A DNA stretch of 64,000 nt, taken from positions 33,483,177 through 33,547,176 of the forward strand of contig CM055188.1 of assembly GCA_029224185.1 (NCBI GenBank), given 5' to 3'. The DNA comes from Karalla daura. Its lineage: Eukaryota > Chordata > Actinopteri > Chaetodontiformes > Leiognathidae. Position numbers and translations under genes: made by a program. Shown in pieces: positions 42,846 to 55,310 of the stretch; positions within the stretch are counted from its first letter, which is position 1, and each line of letters begins with the position of its first letter. The notes beneath the pieces were generated by a model. It searched no databases and was not told the DNA's origin. It saw only the letters and a list, made by a program, of their open reading frames with translations.

Positions 42846-43995
42846 ATGATGACAAACATACATGTAAAAATTGGTTCTTTAAATATTAACGGTGCCAGAA
42901 GTGCTGTGAAGAGAGCCTTTTTTTACAAACGTATTGAATTTAAGAAACTAGATGTGATGTTTATTCAAGAAACTCATTGTGATGCTGGAACTGAAGCAGA
43001 ATGGAAGGAGTGTTATGGTTGGTTTGTTTTATTTTGTTGTTGTACTTTTCTTTGTGTTCTCCCTGTTTTCTCCCCTGGTTTTGTTCCTCCCCAGAGCTTG
43101 GGTGTGGCTGGCTCCTTCTACAGACAGCAGAGGCACACCTGTGCTCTATCAGCCCATTACCTCCTCCTTATTAGCCTGGCCTTCAGGTCTGCTCACTGCC
43201 AGAGGATTCTGTGCCGTGTCCATGCATGCTGTCCTCCTCTATCCACTGATTCTCCAGTGTTTCTCTGCTGAAGACTACCGCCAGCCAGCCTGCTCCTTGC
43301 CACCTCAACCTGCTTCTTTGTTTTTTTGGTTTTTGTCACTGAGCAATTAAAGACCCTTTGCTCTCAACTCTCTGTTGTTGGTCTCTGCTTAGGGGTCCGA
43401 TTCTGCAAACCCGTAACAAGGAGTGGCCTGGCCAGGTTTTCTCAGCCACAAATCTTGTAATAGTGCTGGAGTTGGTGTGTTTTTTAGTAAAGGTTTTACC
43501 CCCCACTCCATTGGTGTGCAGGAGATTTTACCAGGTCACATTTTAAAGGTCAGAGCCCAGTTTGAGTGTGTTAAAATGTTCTTTATCTGTGTTTACGCTC
43601 CTGTTTTTAGCAAAGATAGAATGAGTTTTTTAGACATTTTATCTGATGCTATTGGTAGCTGTAACACGGAGGAGTATTTATTAATTGGAGGTGATTTTAA
43701 CTGCACTGAGCATCCTGCTGCTGACAGGAACCACCTGGAGCCTCACCCTGCTTCAGGTGTTTGGCTACTGCGTCTTGTTGGAGCTCTGGAGCTGCAGGAC
43801 GTCTGGAGAGGGCTCCATAGGGATGCCCGGCAGTACACATGGAGCCAGAGCCGTGATAATGTTTTATCTATGGCTCGACTTGATCGTTTTTATTGTTTTA
43901 AGCATCATCTGAGCATTTTTAAATCAAGTCATACAACACCTGTTGGCATCACAGACCACTCTGGTTCAGTGTGCTTTTTTCATCTCCAATGTTAA
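42846..43995 (+). pseudogene. Tx1-like ORF2: endonuclease part
   Basis: APE-type endonuclease motifs in order: IGSLNINGAR, FIQETHCD (catalytic Glu), LLIGGDFNCTEHPA, ARLDRFY and GITDHSGS (Asp-His). It is interrupted by a roughly 405-bp insertion after residue 57 and by frame changes. Confidence 0.88.
43013..43417. mobile_element. Insertion of about 405 bp inside the LINE
   Basis: Splits the endonuclease frame. AAGGAGTG occurs on both sides (43005-43012 and 43418-43425), a probable target-site duplication. The insert is T-rich at its start, has CAATTAAAGACCC near its end and finishes GGTCCGATTCTGCAAACCCG. It could be a SINE or a 5'-truncated retroposon; the family is not recognised. Confidence 0.65.
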
Positions 43996-44338
43996 GACAG
44001 TCAGTGCGTATTGGCATTTTAACACAGCTCTTTTATTAGATAATGCTTTTAGAGAGGGTTTTAGATATTTATGGTTTTTACACAGGGGAAGTCCAGTTTT
44101 ATCTCTTTGCAGCAGTGGTGGGATCTTGGCAAAGTTCATATTCAACATTACAATAAGCAGTATACTCGCATGTCACCAAGCACATCACCAAGGATCTTCA
44201 GGACCTAGAGACCGAGGTGGTACAGCTGCAGACTATGGCAGGCTGTACAGGAGAACAAGGGCATTTAGAAGCCTTTAAAAGTAAAAAAGCCTCCTGCATG
44301 CTTCCCAAATGGATGCTCCGTCCTAGTTCTTTTTTGGC

Positions 44339-45866
44339 TTGGAGAGGAAGAACGGCCAAAAGAAGATCATTCATTCATTCCGAGCTGAGGATGGTTCCTG
44401 GATTACATCAGGTCCACAGATCAGAAGGTATGCCACACAGTTCTACAAACAACTGTTCACTGCTGAGTTTGTGGATGACCCAGAGCTGTGTGGCTGTTTT
44501 TTTGATGACCTGCCTCAAGTGGATGCTGCCTCAAACATAGCTCTGGATTCTGAACTGACTGTTGAGGAGCTCCATACGGCACTCATGAGCCTGGCTAACG
44601 AAAAAGCTCCAGGCATCGATGGGTTGCCGGTGGAATTCTACTAATCCTTCTGGTCAGTTCTCGGTGAGGACATGCTAGAGGTCTTCCAGCATAGTCTGAA
44701 CCAGGGACAATTACCTCTGAGCTGTAGGCGAGCCGTGATCACCCTCCTACCCATAAAGAGAGACCTACAGCTTGTGAAAAACTGGAGACCAGTCTCATTG
44801 CTATGTGGCGATTATAAAATCTTGTCTAAAGCCCTGGCAATGAGACTGAGGGAAGTTGTAGGTGAGGTGGTCCATGTGGACCAGACTTACTGCGTGCCCG
44901 GCAGGTCCATCAGTGATAATATCACTCTAATAAAGCACGTTTTGGACATCTCTTGCTCATTAGGCACAGACACTGGGCTGATTTCCATAGACCAGGAAAA
45001 AGCTTTTCACCGGGTTGAACACCAGTATCTGTGGAAGGTGCTTTCTGCTTTTTGGTTCAACCCGGGTTTCATAGCTAAGATCCATGTGATGTACTGTGAC
45101 ATTGCATACTGAAGATCAGTGGTGGCCTGGCTGGTCCTTTTGAGGTTGGGAGGGGGGTTCGGCAGGGATGCTCCCTATCAGGGATCCTTCCTATCAGGGA
45201 TGCTGTATTCTCTGGCCATAGAGCCTTTATTACACAAGTTGAGGAGAGGGATGGATGGATGGATGATGTCCTGCGGCTTTTAAAATGTCTGCCTATGCTG
45301 ACAATGTAAATTTAATGGTCAATACACAAAAAGACATTGACACACTGAAAAAGAACATTGTTTTGTTTAATAAGCTGTCTTCAGAAAAGTTGAACTGGAG
45401 TAAAAGTGAAGCAGTGATGGTCAGCAACAAACCCATGACTAACCTGGTTTTGCCAGAGGGACTAACATGGAAAACAGGGGGTTTAAAATACCTGGGGGTG
45501 TTTTTAGACAATGAAACCTTTTTAAGAACTGGGACAATGTGCTGGAGAAGCTGGAGGGCAGACTCAGGAGGTGGAGGTGGTTGCTACCGGATTTGTCCTA
45601 CAGAGGGAGGACACTCATTATCAATAATCTGGCATCCTCCTTCCTGTGGCACATACTGGCCTGTGTTGACCCTCCTCCAAACTTGCTCTCTAAAATGCAG
45701 ACAATGTAGGTTAATTCTTTCTGGCAGAAGCTCCACTGGGTCCCTCAAGCTGTCCTCTACCTTCCCAAAAAGGAGGGAGGGCAGGGGCTGGTCCATCTGG
45801 CCAGTAGAGGAGCTACTTTCAGGCTACAGTTCATCCAGCGGCTCCTGTACGGTCCCAAGGACCTAG
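44339..45866 (+). pseudogene. Tx1-like ORF2: reverse transcriptase part
   Basis: RT motifs: LANEKAPGIDGLPVEFY followed by a stop, NWRPVSLLCGDYKILSKALA, GLISIDQEKAFHRVEH and SAYADNVNLMVNTQKD. The usual YADD is YADN, so a catalytic Asp is lost. A short deletion or rearrangement lies near 45110-45280. Confidence 0.88.
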
Positions 45867-47204
45867 TTTGGTGGCCGCTGGCTCACATGACTCTCCAGAG
45901 GTTTGCCGGCATTGGATTAGAAGAACCCCTGTTTCTGAGGGACCTCTGCCGCAGACCTCCGTACCCTGCCACCCTTCTACTGGGGAGTCTTTGCTGTGTG
46001 GAAACTAATGGCGAAGGAAAAGAAGACCGAATCCCTCCACTAGCTGCTCCAGGGGCACGCAGGAGTACGCAGGACAGCTCAGCGCCCCCGTCTGGGCAGG
46101 TTTTACCGTGCAGGATACTTTCTGTCAGGCAGGAGTAACGACTCTAGGGTCTGTGGAGCGGCTGGCTGGAGCTGGTTTACAGGATGCCGCTGCCCTGGCG
46201 GCTGCTGTGGGGATTCGGTCGGTGAGGAACGTCGGCAGACTGATGAAGCACTGGAGAAGCTGCCTGACAGGAGCCGGCACTCCCAAAGTTTTATTGCCCC
46301 CTGTGCTGCTGATCCTTTCCCCCCATCACTGTCCGTCCGCTTTTTAAAGACTGCACTTGGTTTTTAAACACACAGAACTGTTTTTTAAACCTACAGGAAG
46401 CGACAGGCAAGTCTGTACATGGTGGTTGTGAATGGTTTGAATGGACGATTTCTAGACCCTGTGGACACTCCATGGAGGGCTCACCTACGGCTGGCTCCAG
46501 AGGTAAAGCCTGCCTGGGGCAGTCTTTACAAAGGTCCTCTGGTCAAGAAGGTAGCAGACCTTCAGTGGAGGGTGCTACACGGAATCATGGCAGTCAAGCC
46601 TTTCTGTCAGTCATTGCTCCAGGACACACTGACCTCTGTGTCTTCTGTAACAAGAGAGAGACCGTCTCCCACTGCTACAGCCCACACAGCCAGTGTGGGC
46701 GGCTCGTTCCTCTCTTCACCCTCCTGAAGAGGCTCTTCAGCACAGCAGGAGAGACTTTCGCTGTGCAGGTTTTTATTTTAGGTTGTAAGTACACAAAGGC
46801 AGCTGAAAAAAAGTGCAAGATTTTAAACTTTTTACTGGGACAGGCAAAGTTGGCAGTTCATGTCAGCAAGAGGAGGAAGGATGTGGACACAGTGGTGTTG
46901 TTCAGGGGGTGGTGAAGGCCAGGCTCCTGATAGACTTTAACTACGACAGTCACATGAAGGACATGGAGAAGTTCACTCAGACCTGGACGCATCTGAAGAT
47001 ACTGTGTGCAGTTACAAATGAAAATACCCTGGTCTTCTCTCACCATTTTACATAGTCCGTCTCAAACTCAATCTGTATGGGCTAATCTGTGTTTGATTTA
47101 TTTATTGACTGGTTGTTATTGGTCTTAATGTTTTTAAAGGATGTGTATTGGTTAGGCGTTTTCATGAAAGTATAATAAAGGCCTTAAAAATCTAAAATCT
47201 AAAT

Positions 47205-47870
47205 CTCCCTCTCTCTATGTCTCTCTCTTTCCTCTCTGTCTCTCTCTCTCTATATGACTCTGTCTCTCTCCCTCTCTCTATGTCTCTCTATCTCTATGTC
47301 TCTCTCTCAAGGACTCTCTATGTCTCTCTGTCTCTATGTCTCTGTCTCTCTCTCTCTCTATGTCTCTCTCTCCCTCTCTCTCTATGTCTCTCTCTCCCTC
47401 TAGAACTCTCTCTCTCTCTCTCTAGGACTCTCTCTCTCTATGTCTCTCTATATGTCTCTCTCTATGTCTCTCTCTATGACTCTCTATGTCTCTCTCCCTC
47501 TATGTCTCTCTCTCTCTCCCTCTCTCTCTATGTCTCTCTCTCGGACTCTCTCTCTATGTCTCTCTCTCCCTCTCTCTCGGACTCTCTCCCTCTCTCTCTA
47601 TGTCTCTCTCTCTCCCTCTAGGACTCTCTCTCTCTATGTCTCTCTCTGTGTCTCTCTCTATGTCTCTCTCTATGACTCTCTATGTCTCTCTCTAGGACTC
47701 TCTCTATGTCACTCTCTCTCTAAGACACTCTCTATGTCTCTCTCTCTATGTCTCTCCCTATGTCTCTCTGCCTCTCTCTCCTTAGTTTTCCCAGGTTTTT
47801 CTCTTTTCTCAAAATTTTCTGTTGTTTTTTCTCATTTTCTCTCGTCTTCTCGTTTTTTCTCTCTCTCTTT
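47205..47870. repeat. CT-rich array (CTCTATGTCTCTC)
   Basis: Units with ATGTCTCTC, GGACTCTC and AAGACACTC. The end (47790-47870) repeats the GTTTTCCCAGGTTTTTCTC tract found in the tardbp intron at about 35310. Confidence 0.92.
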
Positions 47871-47933
47871 CTCTCTATGACTTTATGTCTCTCTATGCCT
47901 CTCTATGTCTATCTCCCTCCCTCCATCTCTCAC

Positions 47934-48003
47934 CTGGTCGTCGGTGAAGGTGACGAAGGCAAAGGCACGGAAGGTCCTGGGGATGAAGACATCAGTGACC
48001 TCG
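47934..48003 (-). pseudogene. Copied 3' end of tardbp RRM2 exon (copy 2, 12 kb away)
   Basis: 70 nt with the same limits as copy 1 (35397-35466) and the same donor GTGAGA. It reads EVTDVFIPRTFRAFAFVTF then TDDQ, closer to the real exon than copy 1. It is embedded in CT repeat whose flank also matches the tardbp intron, so a block of intron plus exon end was copied here, outside the gene. Confidence 0.88.
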
Positions 48004-48336
48004 CTCTCTCTCTCTGTATTTCTCTCTCCCTCTGTATGTCGCTCCCTCTCTCTCTCTATGTCTCTCTCTCACTGTGTGTCTCTCTCCCTCTCTCTCTCTC
48101 TAAGACACTCTGTCTCTCTCACTCTCTATGTCTCTCTCTCTCTGTCTCTCTCTCGCCTTTTCTCTCTCTATGTCTCTCTCTCTCTCTCTCTGTCTCTCGC
48201 TCTCTCTATCTCTCTCTCGCTCTCTCGCCTTCTCTCTCTCTCTCTTTCTCTCTCTCTCTCCCTATGTCTCGCTCTCTCTATGTCTCTCTCTCTGTCTCTC
48301 TCGCCTTCTCTCTCTCTCTCTGTCTCTCTCTCTCTG

Positions 48337-48374
<38 letters not shown>

Positions 48375-48380
48375 CCTTGA
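48004..48380. repeat. CT-rich array
   Basis: Continues the array around the copied exon piece; (TGTC)n at about 48340-48360. Confidence 0.92.
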
Positions 48381-48459
48381 AATTGTGTAATAAATGGTAA
48401 ATGTGGTACATTGTGGTATTTCGGCGCTGGAGAGGAGGATCGAGTACATCGAGTACTAT

Positions 48460-48625
48460 GTCTCTCTCTCTGTGTCTCTCTCTCTCTCTATGTCTCTCTC
48501 TCTCTATGTTTCTCTATCTCTCTCTCTATGTCTCTCTATTTCTCTCTCTATGTCTCTCTCTCTCTATGTCTCTCTATATCTCTCTCTCTATGTCTCTCTC
48601 TCTCTCTCTCTGTCTCTCTCTATGG
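48460..48625. repeat. CT-rich array
   Basis: ATGTCTCTCTCTC units. Confidence 0.9.
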
Positions 48626-48626
48626 T

Positions 48627-48740
48627 GGTATTTCTGCACTTACGAACTTCAGATGTATTTTTACTTGTGTCCTCGGTGTCACTGCCCGATAAGATCTAAT
48701 GATTTCTGATAGTTTGGTTTGATTTGTTTTTGTAAATCTG
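48627..48740 (+). repeat. Diverged copy of the 130-bp rbm5-intron island
   Basis: Aligns with 51751-51881 through TTTCTGCACTT, CAGATGTATTTTTACT and GTCCTCGGTGTC, but with many mismatches; probably the oldest copy. Confidence 0.7.
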
Positions 48741-49490
48741 TATATCATATCAATTGGTTACGCGATCTGAGAACACAGGTAAAGGTGACGCAGACTGAGA
48801 TGAATTCAACTCCGATGACTGCCTGATGAATATCCATAAAAGCGAAACCGTACTCACGATTCATCAGCCACTCAGAACAATAACTTAAACCGTTTTTTTC
48901 TTTATTCCGTGAACAACTCATTTTTATCTATTAATCATCAATGACTCATTCGATGACGTCATCGTACACAAGTTATCTGTATTTACATGTCCATAACCTG
49001 GAACCTCCTTAAACGATCAACTGTCTATCTGTATTCATCCGTCTTATCTGCTGGGATCTATAATCAGATGCATGTCTGTACTTCGTTTGCTAATTGACAC
49101 ACGCGCACAGGTTGCGCATATTAACCATTCATAAATATTATTGCACGTTCAGGTTTGCACATCTACAATAAGTCAATTGTGCGTTGCATCGGGGTTGATG
49201 ATAGCACTCGGTCAGTTTTTGAGCTACTGGCAGATAAACAGCCTGAACCGTCTTACATATAAGGACAATACAGGCTTCAGTGTCCTTATTTCAGACCACG
49301 GCCATATCCAGCATGTTATTATGTATTCAGAATATGGAAATACAACTACAGTGCAGCACTTAGCCGTACATGCAATATGTACCTAGACAATAATGGTTTA
49401 AAGAAGTGTATTACGTGAGAACAGGAGTCAGCAAAATCGTATTTTAATGTTGAATTTCCTCAACGTGTGATGTAGCTAAAGATGCTAGCC
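48741..49490. other. AT-rich intergenic stretch
   Basis: Ordinary-complexity DNA with no recognised gene. Confidence 0.6.
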
Positions 49491-49494
49491 ACTT

Positions 49495-49915
49495 AGCAAT
49501 ATGGCGGACAACGTGTAACTTCGGGGATTATGCCCTGCCAATATGTCGCGCGTGAGCCCTCGGGAATGTCTGTCAGGCGGAACAGTGTTCCACTTTTCTC
49601 CACGACACCGCCGATAAAGTCAGAATCCATGTTGGGGTTACAGATACAAAATGTTCATATTGTTTTAATATGGATCGAAATAACACGCTACTGACCCAAC
49701 ATACCGAGAAACAACTCCAACCTGAAAGACATAGTTCTGGGATTAGCAGTCTATTTTTAAGAGCCTCGGACGCAATGCATCATGGGACGAAGAAGGCGTC
49801 ATTGTGGCGTTTCGAGTCCTCGGGACGTGAGATGAGTCGTCTCGCGTTCCGTTCGTCGAAAATAACTTTCAGGAACTGTTAGTCGGTTTTTACAAATCGT
49901 TGACTGACTACTCGG
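49495..49915 (+). promoter_or_regulatory. Candidate rbm5 promoter and non-coding first exon
   Basis: Contains AATATGGCGGACAACG (YY1-like), CpG dinucleotides and ATGCATCATGGGA. A donor GTGAGT at 49916 would end a non-coding exon whose partner acceptor is the AG at 50173-50174. The transcription start is not fixed by the sequence. Confidence 0.45.
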
Positions 49916-49937
49916 GTGAGTAGCTACGTATCGCGAC

Positions 49938-49963
49938 GGGGGGGGGGGGGGGGGGGGGGGGGG
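49938..49963. repeat. Poly-G run
   Basis: 26 G in rbm5 intron 1. Confidence 0.95.
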
Positions 49964-50207
49964 ATTTTACGAGTTTCACGTCACGTTATCGTACTTTTAA
50001 CAATGTCCGCTCTTTTGATCGTCGTCACCATGTCGGCGTAGGAAAAGTAATTTTCACGCGTTTTTTTTATAACGCGACACTCCGTTTCTGAGGAGTCGAC
50101 TCCACGCGCACGCGACATTCATATGACCTCGGTGTGTGTGTGTGTGTGCTCGTTTTTGTGTGTTTTTTTCGCAGACGTCTCGGCGTTTCGATCGAGAGAG
50201 GAGAGAG

Positions 50208-50224
50208 ATGGGCGGCGATAAGAG
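50208..50224 (+). CDS. rbm5: rbm5 first coding exon
   Basis: 17 coding nt: MGGDK plus two bases of an Arg codon, then GTGAGT. The non-coding part of this exon starts at 50175 after TTCGCAG. The tiny coding part matches human RBM5 (MGSDKR). Confidence 0.85.
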
Positions 50225-53200
50225 GTGAGTGCGGCGTCGGGGGTCCGTTTCGACTTCTAATCGGAGGATGTTCAGCGTCAAAACGCTCCTCTACAGACTC
50301 TACATGTCTTCAAACTGAAAACGTGCAGAAACTCTCTTGGGATAGTTAGCGCAATATGCAGTAAGCCCACCTTAACGTCGCGTTCGATCGAATCGGAATC
50401 GCACGTGCTGGTAAAATTTTTTGGCAGTATCGATTTAAACAAAAAACATTGACGCAACTGCGCAAATGGCGTTACGCAGAATGCGCTAATGGAGGCCATC
50501 GATTGTTGTTTTCGTAGTTTTTGGGGCGTGTGTTGTTTTTACTGCTTAAATGTATGCAAACTTCTCTGTTTTCAGTCCTCGAGGAGGTAGAGAAATGACA
50601 GCGAAGTCTTGTTTCTTGAGCAGTCTACGGTTCACATCTAACGATCCGTGGTTGCCACGTCTTCTCGAAGACATGGCAACTCTCTGAACTATCGTTTGTT
50701 TTTTTTAAAAAAAAAACCTCGAGGATTTTTGAAAATGCGCATAGGTCATGGTTGTTTTTAGCGACAGCAGAGTTGAAATCCAGCCACCGGCAGGATCCCA
50801 AGGTGTTCCTACCGAGCCCACCGAGAGGTGCTGTCTTTCCTGCGAGTTGCGGGTCTACCCCCCGAGTCTCTCACCAGGTGGACAAGCCCCCCCCCCCCCC
50901 CACCCCCCCCTCGAGGATTCACGTGTGGAGCAGCAGCCCTACTTCTCTATGTCTCTCTTCCTCTATGTCTCTCTCTCTGTCTCTCTCTGTCTCTCTCGCT
51001 CGATGTCTCTCGCTCTCTAAAATTCTCTCTCTCTCGGACTCTCTCTCTCTCTCCAGGACTCTCTCTCTATGTCTCTCTCGGACTCTCTAGGACTGTCTCT
51101 CTCTCTCTATGTCTCTCGCTAGCACTCTCTCTATGTCTCTCTCTCTCTCTAGGACTCTCTGTCTCTGTCTCTCTCTCTAGGACTCTCTGTCTCTGTCTCT
51201 CTCTATGACTCTCTATGTCTCTCTCCCTCTATGTCTCTCTCCCTCTATGTCTCTCTCCCTCTATATCTCTCTCTAGGACTCTCTTTCTCTATGTCTCTAT
51301 CTCTCTATGTCTCTCTCTCGATGTCTATGTCTCTCTCTCCCTCTCGGACTCTCTCCCTCTCTCTCTATGTCTCTCTCGGACTCTCTATGTCTCTCTCTCT
51401 CTATGTCTCTCTCGGACTCTCTATGTCTCTCTGTCTCTCTCTCTCTCTCTCTAGGACTCTCTCTCTCTCTATGTCTCTCTCCCTCTCTCTCCCTCTATGT
51501 CTCTCTAGGATTATCTCTCTCTATGTCTCTCGCTCTCTAAAATTCTCTCTCTCTCTCTCTGTCTCTCTCTCTGACTCTCTCCCTCTCTCTCTATGTCTCT
51601 CTCTCTCCCTCTAGGACTCTCTCTCTCTCTAGGACTCTCTCTCTCTATCTCTCTCTCTATGTCTCTCTCTCTCTCTATGTCTCTCTCTCTCTCTATGTCT
51701 CTCTTATCTCTCTCTCTCTATGTCTCTCTCTCTCTCTCTTGTCTCTCTCTGCGGTGGTACTTCTGCACTTCAGGTGTATTTTTACTCGCGTCCTCGGTGT
51801 CGATTTCCGATGGTTTGGCTCGATTCGTGTCTTTGTGAACCTGACGGGCGTCCGAAACCCCTCTGTCCTCGACCAGGATCTATGTCTCTCTCTCTCCCTC
51901 TAGGACTCTCTCTCTCTATGTCTCTGTCTCCCTCTCTCTCTATGTCTCTCTCTCTGACTCTCTCCCTCTCTCTCTATGTCTCTCTCGGACTATCTAGGAC
52001 TCTCTCTCTCTATGTCTCTGTCTCCCTCTCGGACTCTCTCTCTCTATGTCTCTGTCTCCCTCTCTCTCTATGTCTCTGTCTCCCTCTCTTTCTATGTCTC
52101 TCTCTCTGACTCTCTCCCTCTCTCTCTATGTCTCTCTCGGACTATCTAGGACTCTCTCTCTCTATGTCTCTCTCTCTCTCTCTCTCTATGTCTCTCTCTC
52201 TCTCTATGTCTCTCTCTCTCTCTTATGTCTCTCTCTCTATGTCTCTCTCTATGACTCTCTATGTCTCTCTCTATGACTCTCTGTGTCTCTCTCCCTCTAT
52301 GTCTCTCTCTAGGACTCTCTCTATGACTCTATGTCTCTCTCTGTGTCTCTCTCTCTCTGTGTCTCTCTCTCTCTCTATGTCTCTCTGTCTCTCTCTATGT
52401 CTCTCTGTCTCTCTCTCTTATGTCTCTCGCTCTATGTCTCTCTCTCTATGTCTCTCTCTATCTATGTCTCTCTATGTCTCTCTCTCTCTCTATGACTCTC
52501 CCTCTAGGACTCTCTCTCTCTGTATGTCTCTCTCTCTCTCTAGGACTCTCTCTCTCTATGTCTCTCGCTCTCTAAAATTCTCTCTTTCTAGGACTCTCTC
52601 TCTCTCTCCCTCTAGGACTCTCTCTCTCTATGTCTTTCTCTCTCTCGGACTCTCTCTCTCTCTCTAGGACTCTCTCTCTCTGTCACTCTCTCTGTGTCTC
52701 TCGCTATGTCTCTCGCTCTATGTCTCTCTCTATCTGTCTCTCTCTATGTCTCTCTCTCTAGGACTCTCTCTCTCTGTCTCTCTCTCTCTCTAGGACTCTC
52801 TCTCTAGGACTCTCTCTCTCTCTCTCTAGGACTCTCTCTCTCTCTCTATGTCTCTGTCTATCTCTCTCTCTCTCTAGGACTCTCTCTGCGGTGGTATTTC
52901 TGCACTTCAGGTGTATTTTTACTCGCGTCCTCGGTGTCGATTTCCGATGGTTTGGCTCGATTCGTGTCTTTGTGAACCTGACGGGCGTCCGAAACCCCTC
53001 TGTCCTCGACCAGGATCTATGTCTCTCTCTCTCCCTCTAGGACTCTCTCTCTCTATGTCTCTGTCTCCCTCTCTCTCTATGTCTCTCTCTCGGACTCTCT
53101 CCCTCTCTCTCTATGTCTCTCTCGGACTATCTAGGACTCTCTCTCTCTATGTCTCTGTCTCCCTCTCTCTCTATGTCTCTCTCTCGGACTCTCTCCCTGT

Positions 53201-55272
53201 CTCTCTATGTCTCTCTCTCGGACTCTCTCCCTCTCTCTCTATGTCTCTCTCTCTCCCTCTAGGACTCTCTCTCTCTCTCTCTCTCTGTCTCTCTGTCTCT
53301 CTCTCTCTCCCTGTCCCTCTAGGACTCTCTCTCTCTCTCTCTCTCTGTCTCTCTGTCTCTCTCTCTCCCTGTCCCTCTAGGACTCTCTCTCTGTCTCTCT
53401 CTCTCTCTCTCTCAAGGACTCTCTCTCTTCTTCTTCTCTTAAGTTAGCCTAGGTACTTAGGAGGTGTATGGACTCTCTCTATGTCTCTCTCTCGGACTCT
53501 CTCCCTCTCTCTCTATGTCTCTCTCTCTCCCTGTCCCTCTAGGACTCTCTCTCTCTCTGTGTGTCTCTCTCTCTCTCTCTCTCTAGGACTCTCTCTCTCT
53601 ATGTCTCTCTCTCTATGACTCTCTATGTCTCTCTCCCTCTATGTCTCTCTCTAGGACTCTCTCTATGTCTCTCGCTCTCTAAAATTCTCTCTCTAGCACT
53701 CTCTCTCTCTCTCAAGGACTCTATGTCTCTCTCTCTGACTCTCTCCCTCTCTCAATGTCTCTCTCTCTCCCTCTAGGACTCTCTCTCTCTCTATGTCTGT
53801 CTCTCTCTCTCTATGGCTCTCTATGTCTCTCTGCCTCTATGTCTCTCTCTAGGACTCTCTCTATGTCTCTCGCTCTCTAAAATTCTCTCTAGCACTCTCT
53901 CTCTCTCTCTAGGACTCTCTCTCTATGTCTCTCTATGTCTCTCTCTCTCTCTCTATGTCTCTCTCTCTCTATGACTCTCTATGTCTCTCCCTCTAGGTCT
54001 CTCTCTAGGACTCTCTCTCTCTATGTCTCTCGCTCTCTAAAAGTCTCTCTCTCTAGGACTCTCTCTCTCTCTATGTCTCTCTCTCCCTCTCTCTCGATGT
54101 CTCTCTCGGACTCTCTAGGACTCTCTCTCTCTAGGACTCTCTCTCTCTATGTCTCTCTCTCCCTCTCTCTCTATGTCTCTCTCGGACTCTCTAGGACTCT
54201 CTCTCTATGTCTCTCTCTCTCTCTATGTCTCTCTCGGACTCTCAAGGACTCTCTCTCTCCCCTATGTCTCTCTCTCTCCATGTCTCTCTCTCTATGTCTC
54301 TCTGCCTCCATGTCTCTCTCTCGGACTCTCTCCCTTTCTCTCTGTCTCTCTCTCTCCCTCTAGGACTCTCTATGTCTCTCTCTCTCTATGTCTATGTCTG
54401 TCTCTCTATGTCTCTCTCCCTCTATGTCTCTCTCTAGGACTCTCTCTCTCTAGGACTCTCTTTCTATATGTCTCTATTTCTCTCTCTCTATGTCTCTCTC
54501 TCTTGTCTCTCTCTATGTCTATGTCTGTCTCTCTCCCTCTAGGACTCTCTCTCTCTATGTCTCTCTGTCACTCTCTAGGACTCTCTCTATGACTCTCTAT
54601 GTCTCTCTGCCTCTATGTCTCTCTCCAGGACTCTCTCTCTCTACGTCTCTCGCCCTCTAAAATCCTCTCTCTCCCTCGACCAGGATCGGCCGGACCTCTA
54701 GGACTCTTCTCTCTATGTCTCTCTCTCTCTCTCCCTGTCCCTCTAGGACTCTCTCTCTCTCTCTATGTCTCTCTCTCTCTATGACTCTCTATGTCTCTCT
54801 CCCTCTATGTCTCTCTCAGACTCTCTCCCTTTCTCTCTGTCTCTCTCTCTCTGTCTCTCTCTCTCCCTCTAGGACTCTCTCTATGTCTCTCTCTTGGACT
54901 CTCTGTCTCTCTCCCTCTATGTCTCTCTCTCTCTATGACTCTCTAGGTCTCTCCCTCTAGGTCTCTCTTTAGGACTCTCTCTCTCTATGTCTCTCGCTCT
55001 CTAAAATTCTCTCTCTCTCTCGGACTCTCTCTCTCTCTCTCTCTATGTCTCTCTCTCCCTCTCTCTCTATGTCTCTCTCGGACTCTCGAGGACTCTCTCT
55101 CTCTTTACGTCTCTCTCTCTCTATGTCTCTCTGCCTCTATGTCTCTCTGCCTCTATGTCTCTCTCTAGGACTCTTTCTCTATGTCTCTATCTCGCTCTCT
55201 CTATGTCTCTCTCTCTATGTCTCTCTGACTCTCTATGTCTCTCTCTCTCTCTATGTCTCTCTCTCTCTCTAG

Positions 55273-55310
<38 letters not shown>

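Larger units (their letters stand above)
41500..47200 (+). mobile_element. Tx1-like non-LTR retrotransposon (LINE), decayed
   Basis: ORF1 (about 41500-42791, frame-broken) carries an MISNMPPFIKKS-type motif, a HVVSYRRQTFMVL-type block and a zinc-knuckle remnant (GAEGHLTRSCPE). ORF2 (about 42846-47055, broken) carries an APE-type endonuclease and a reverse transcriptase. The 3' end has AATAAAGG and short ATCTAAA repeats (47170-47204). Same strand as rbm5 and rbm6. Internal stops, frame changes and an insertion show it is dead. Confidence 0.9.
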
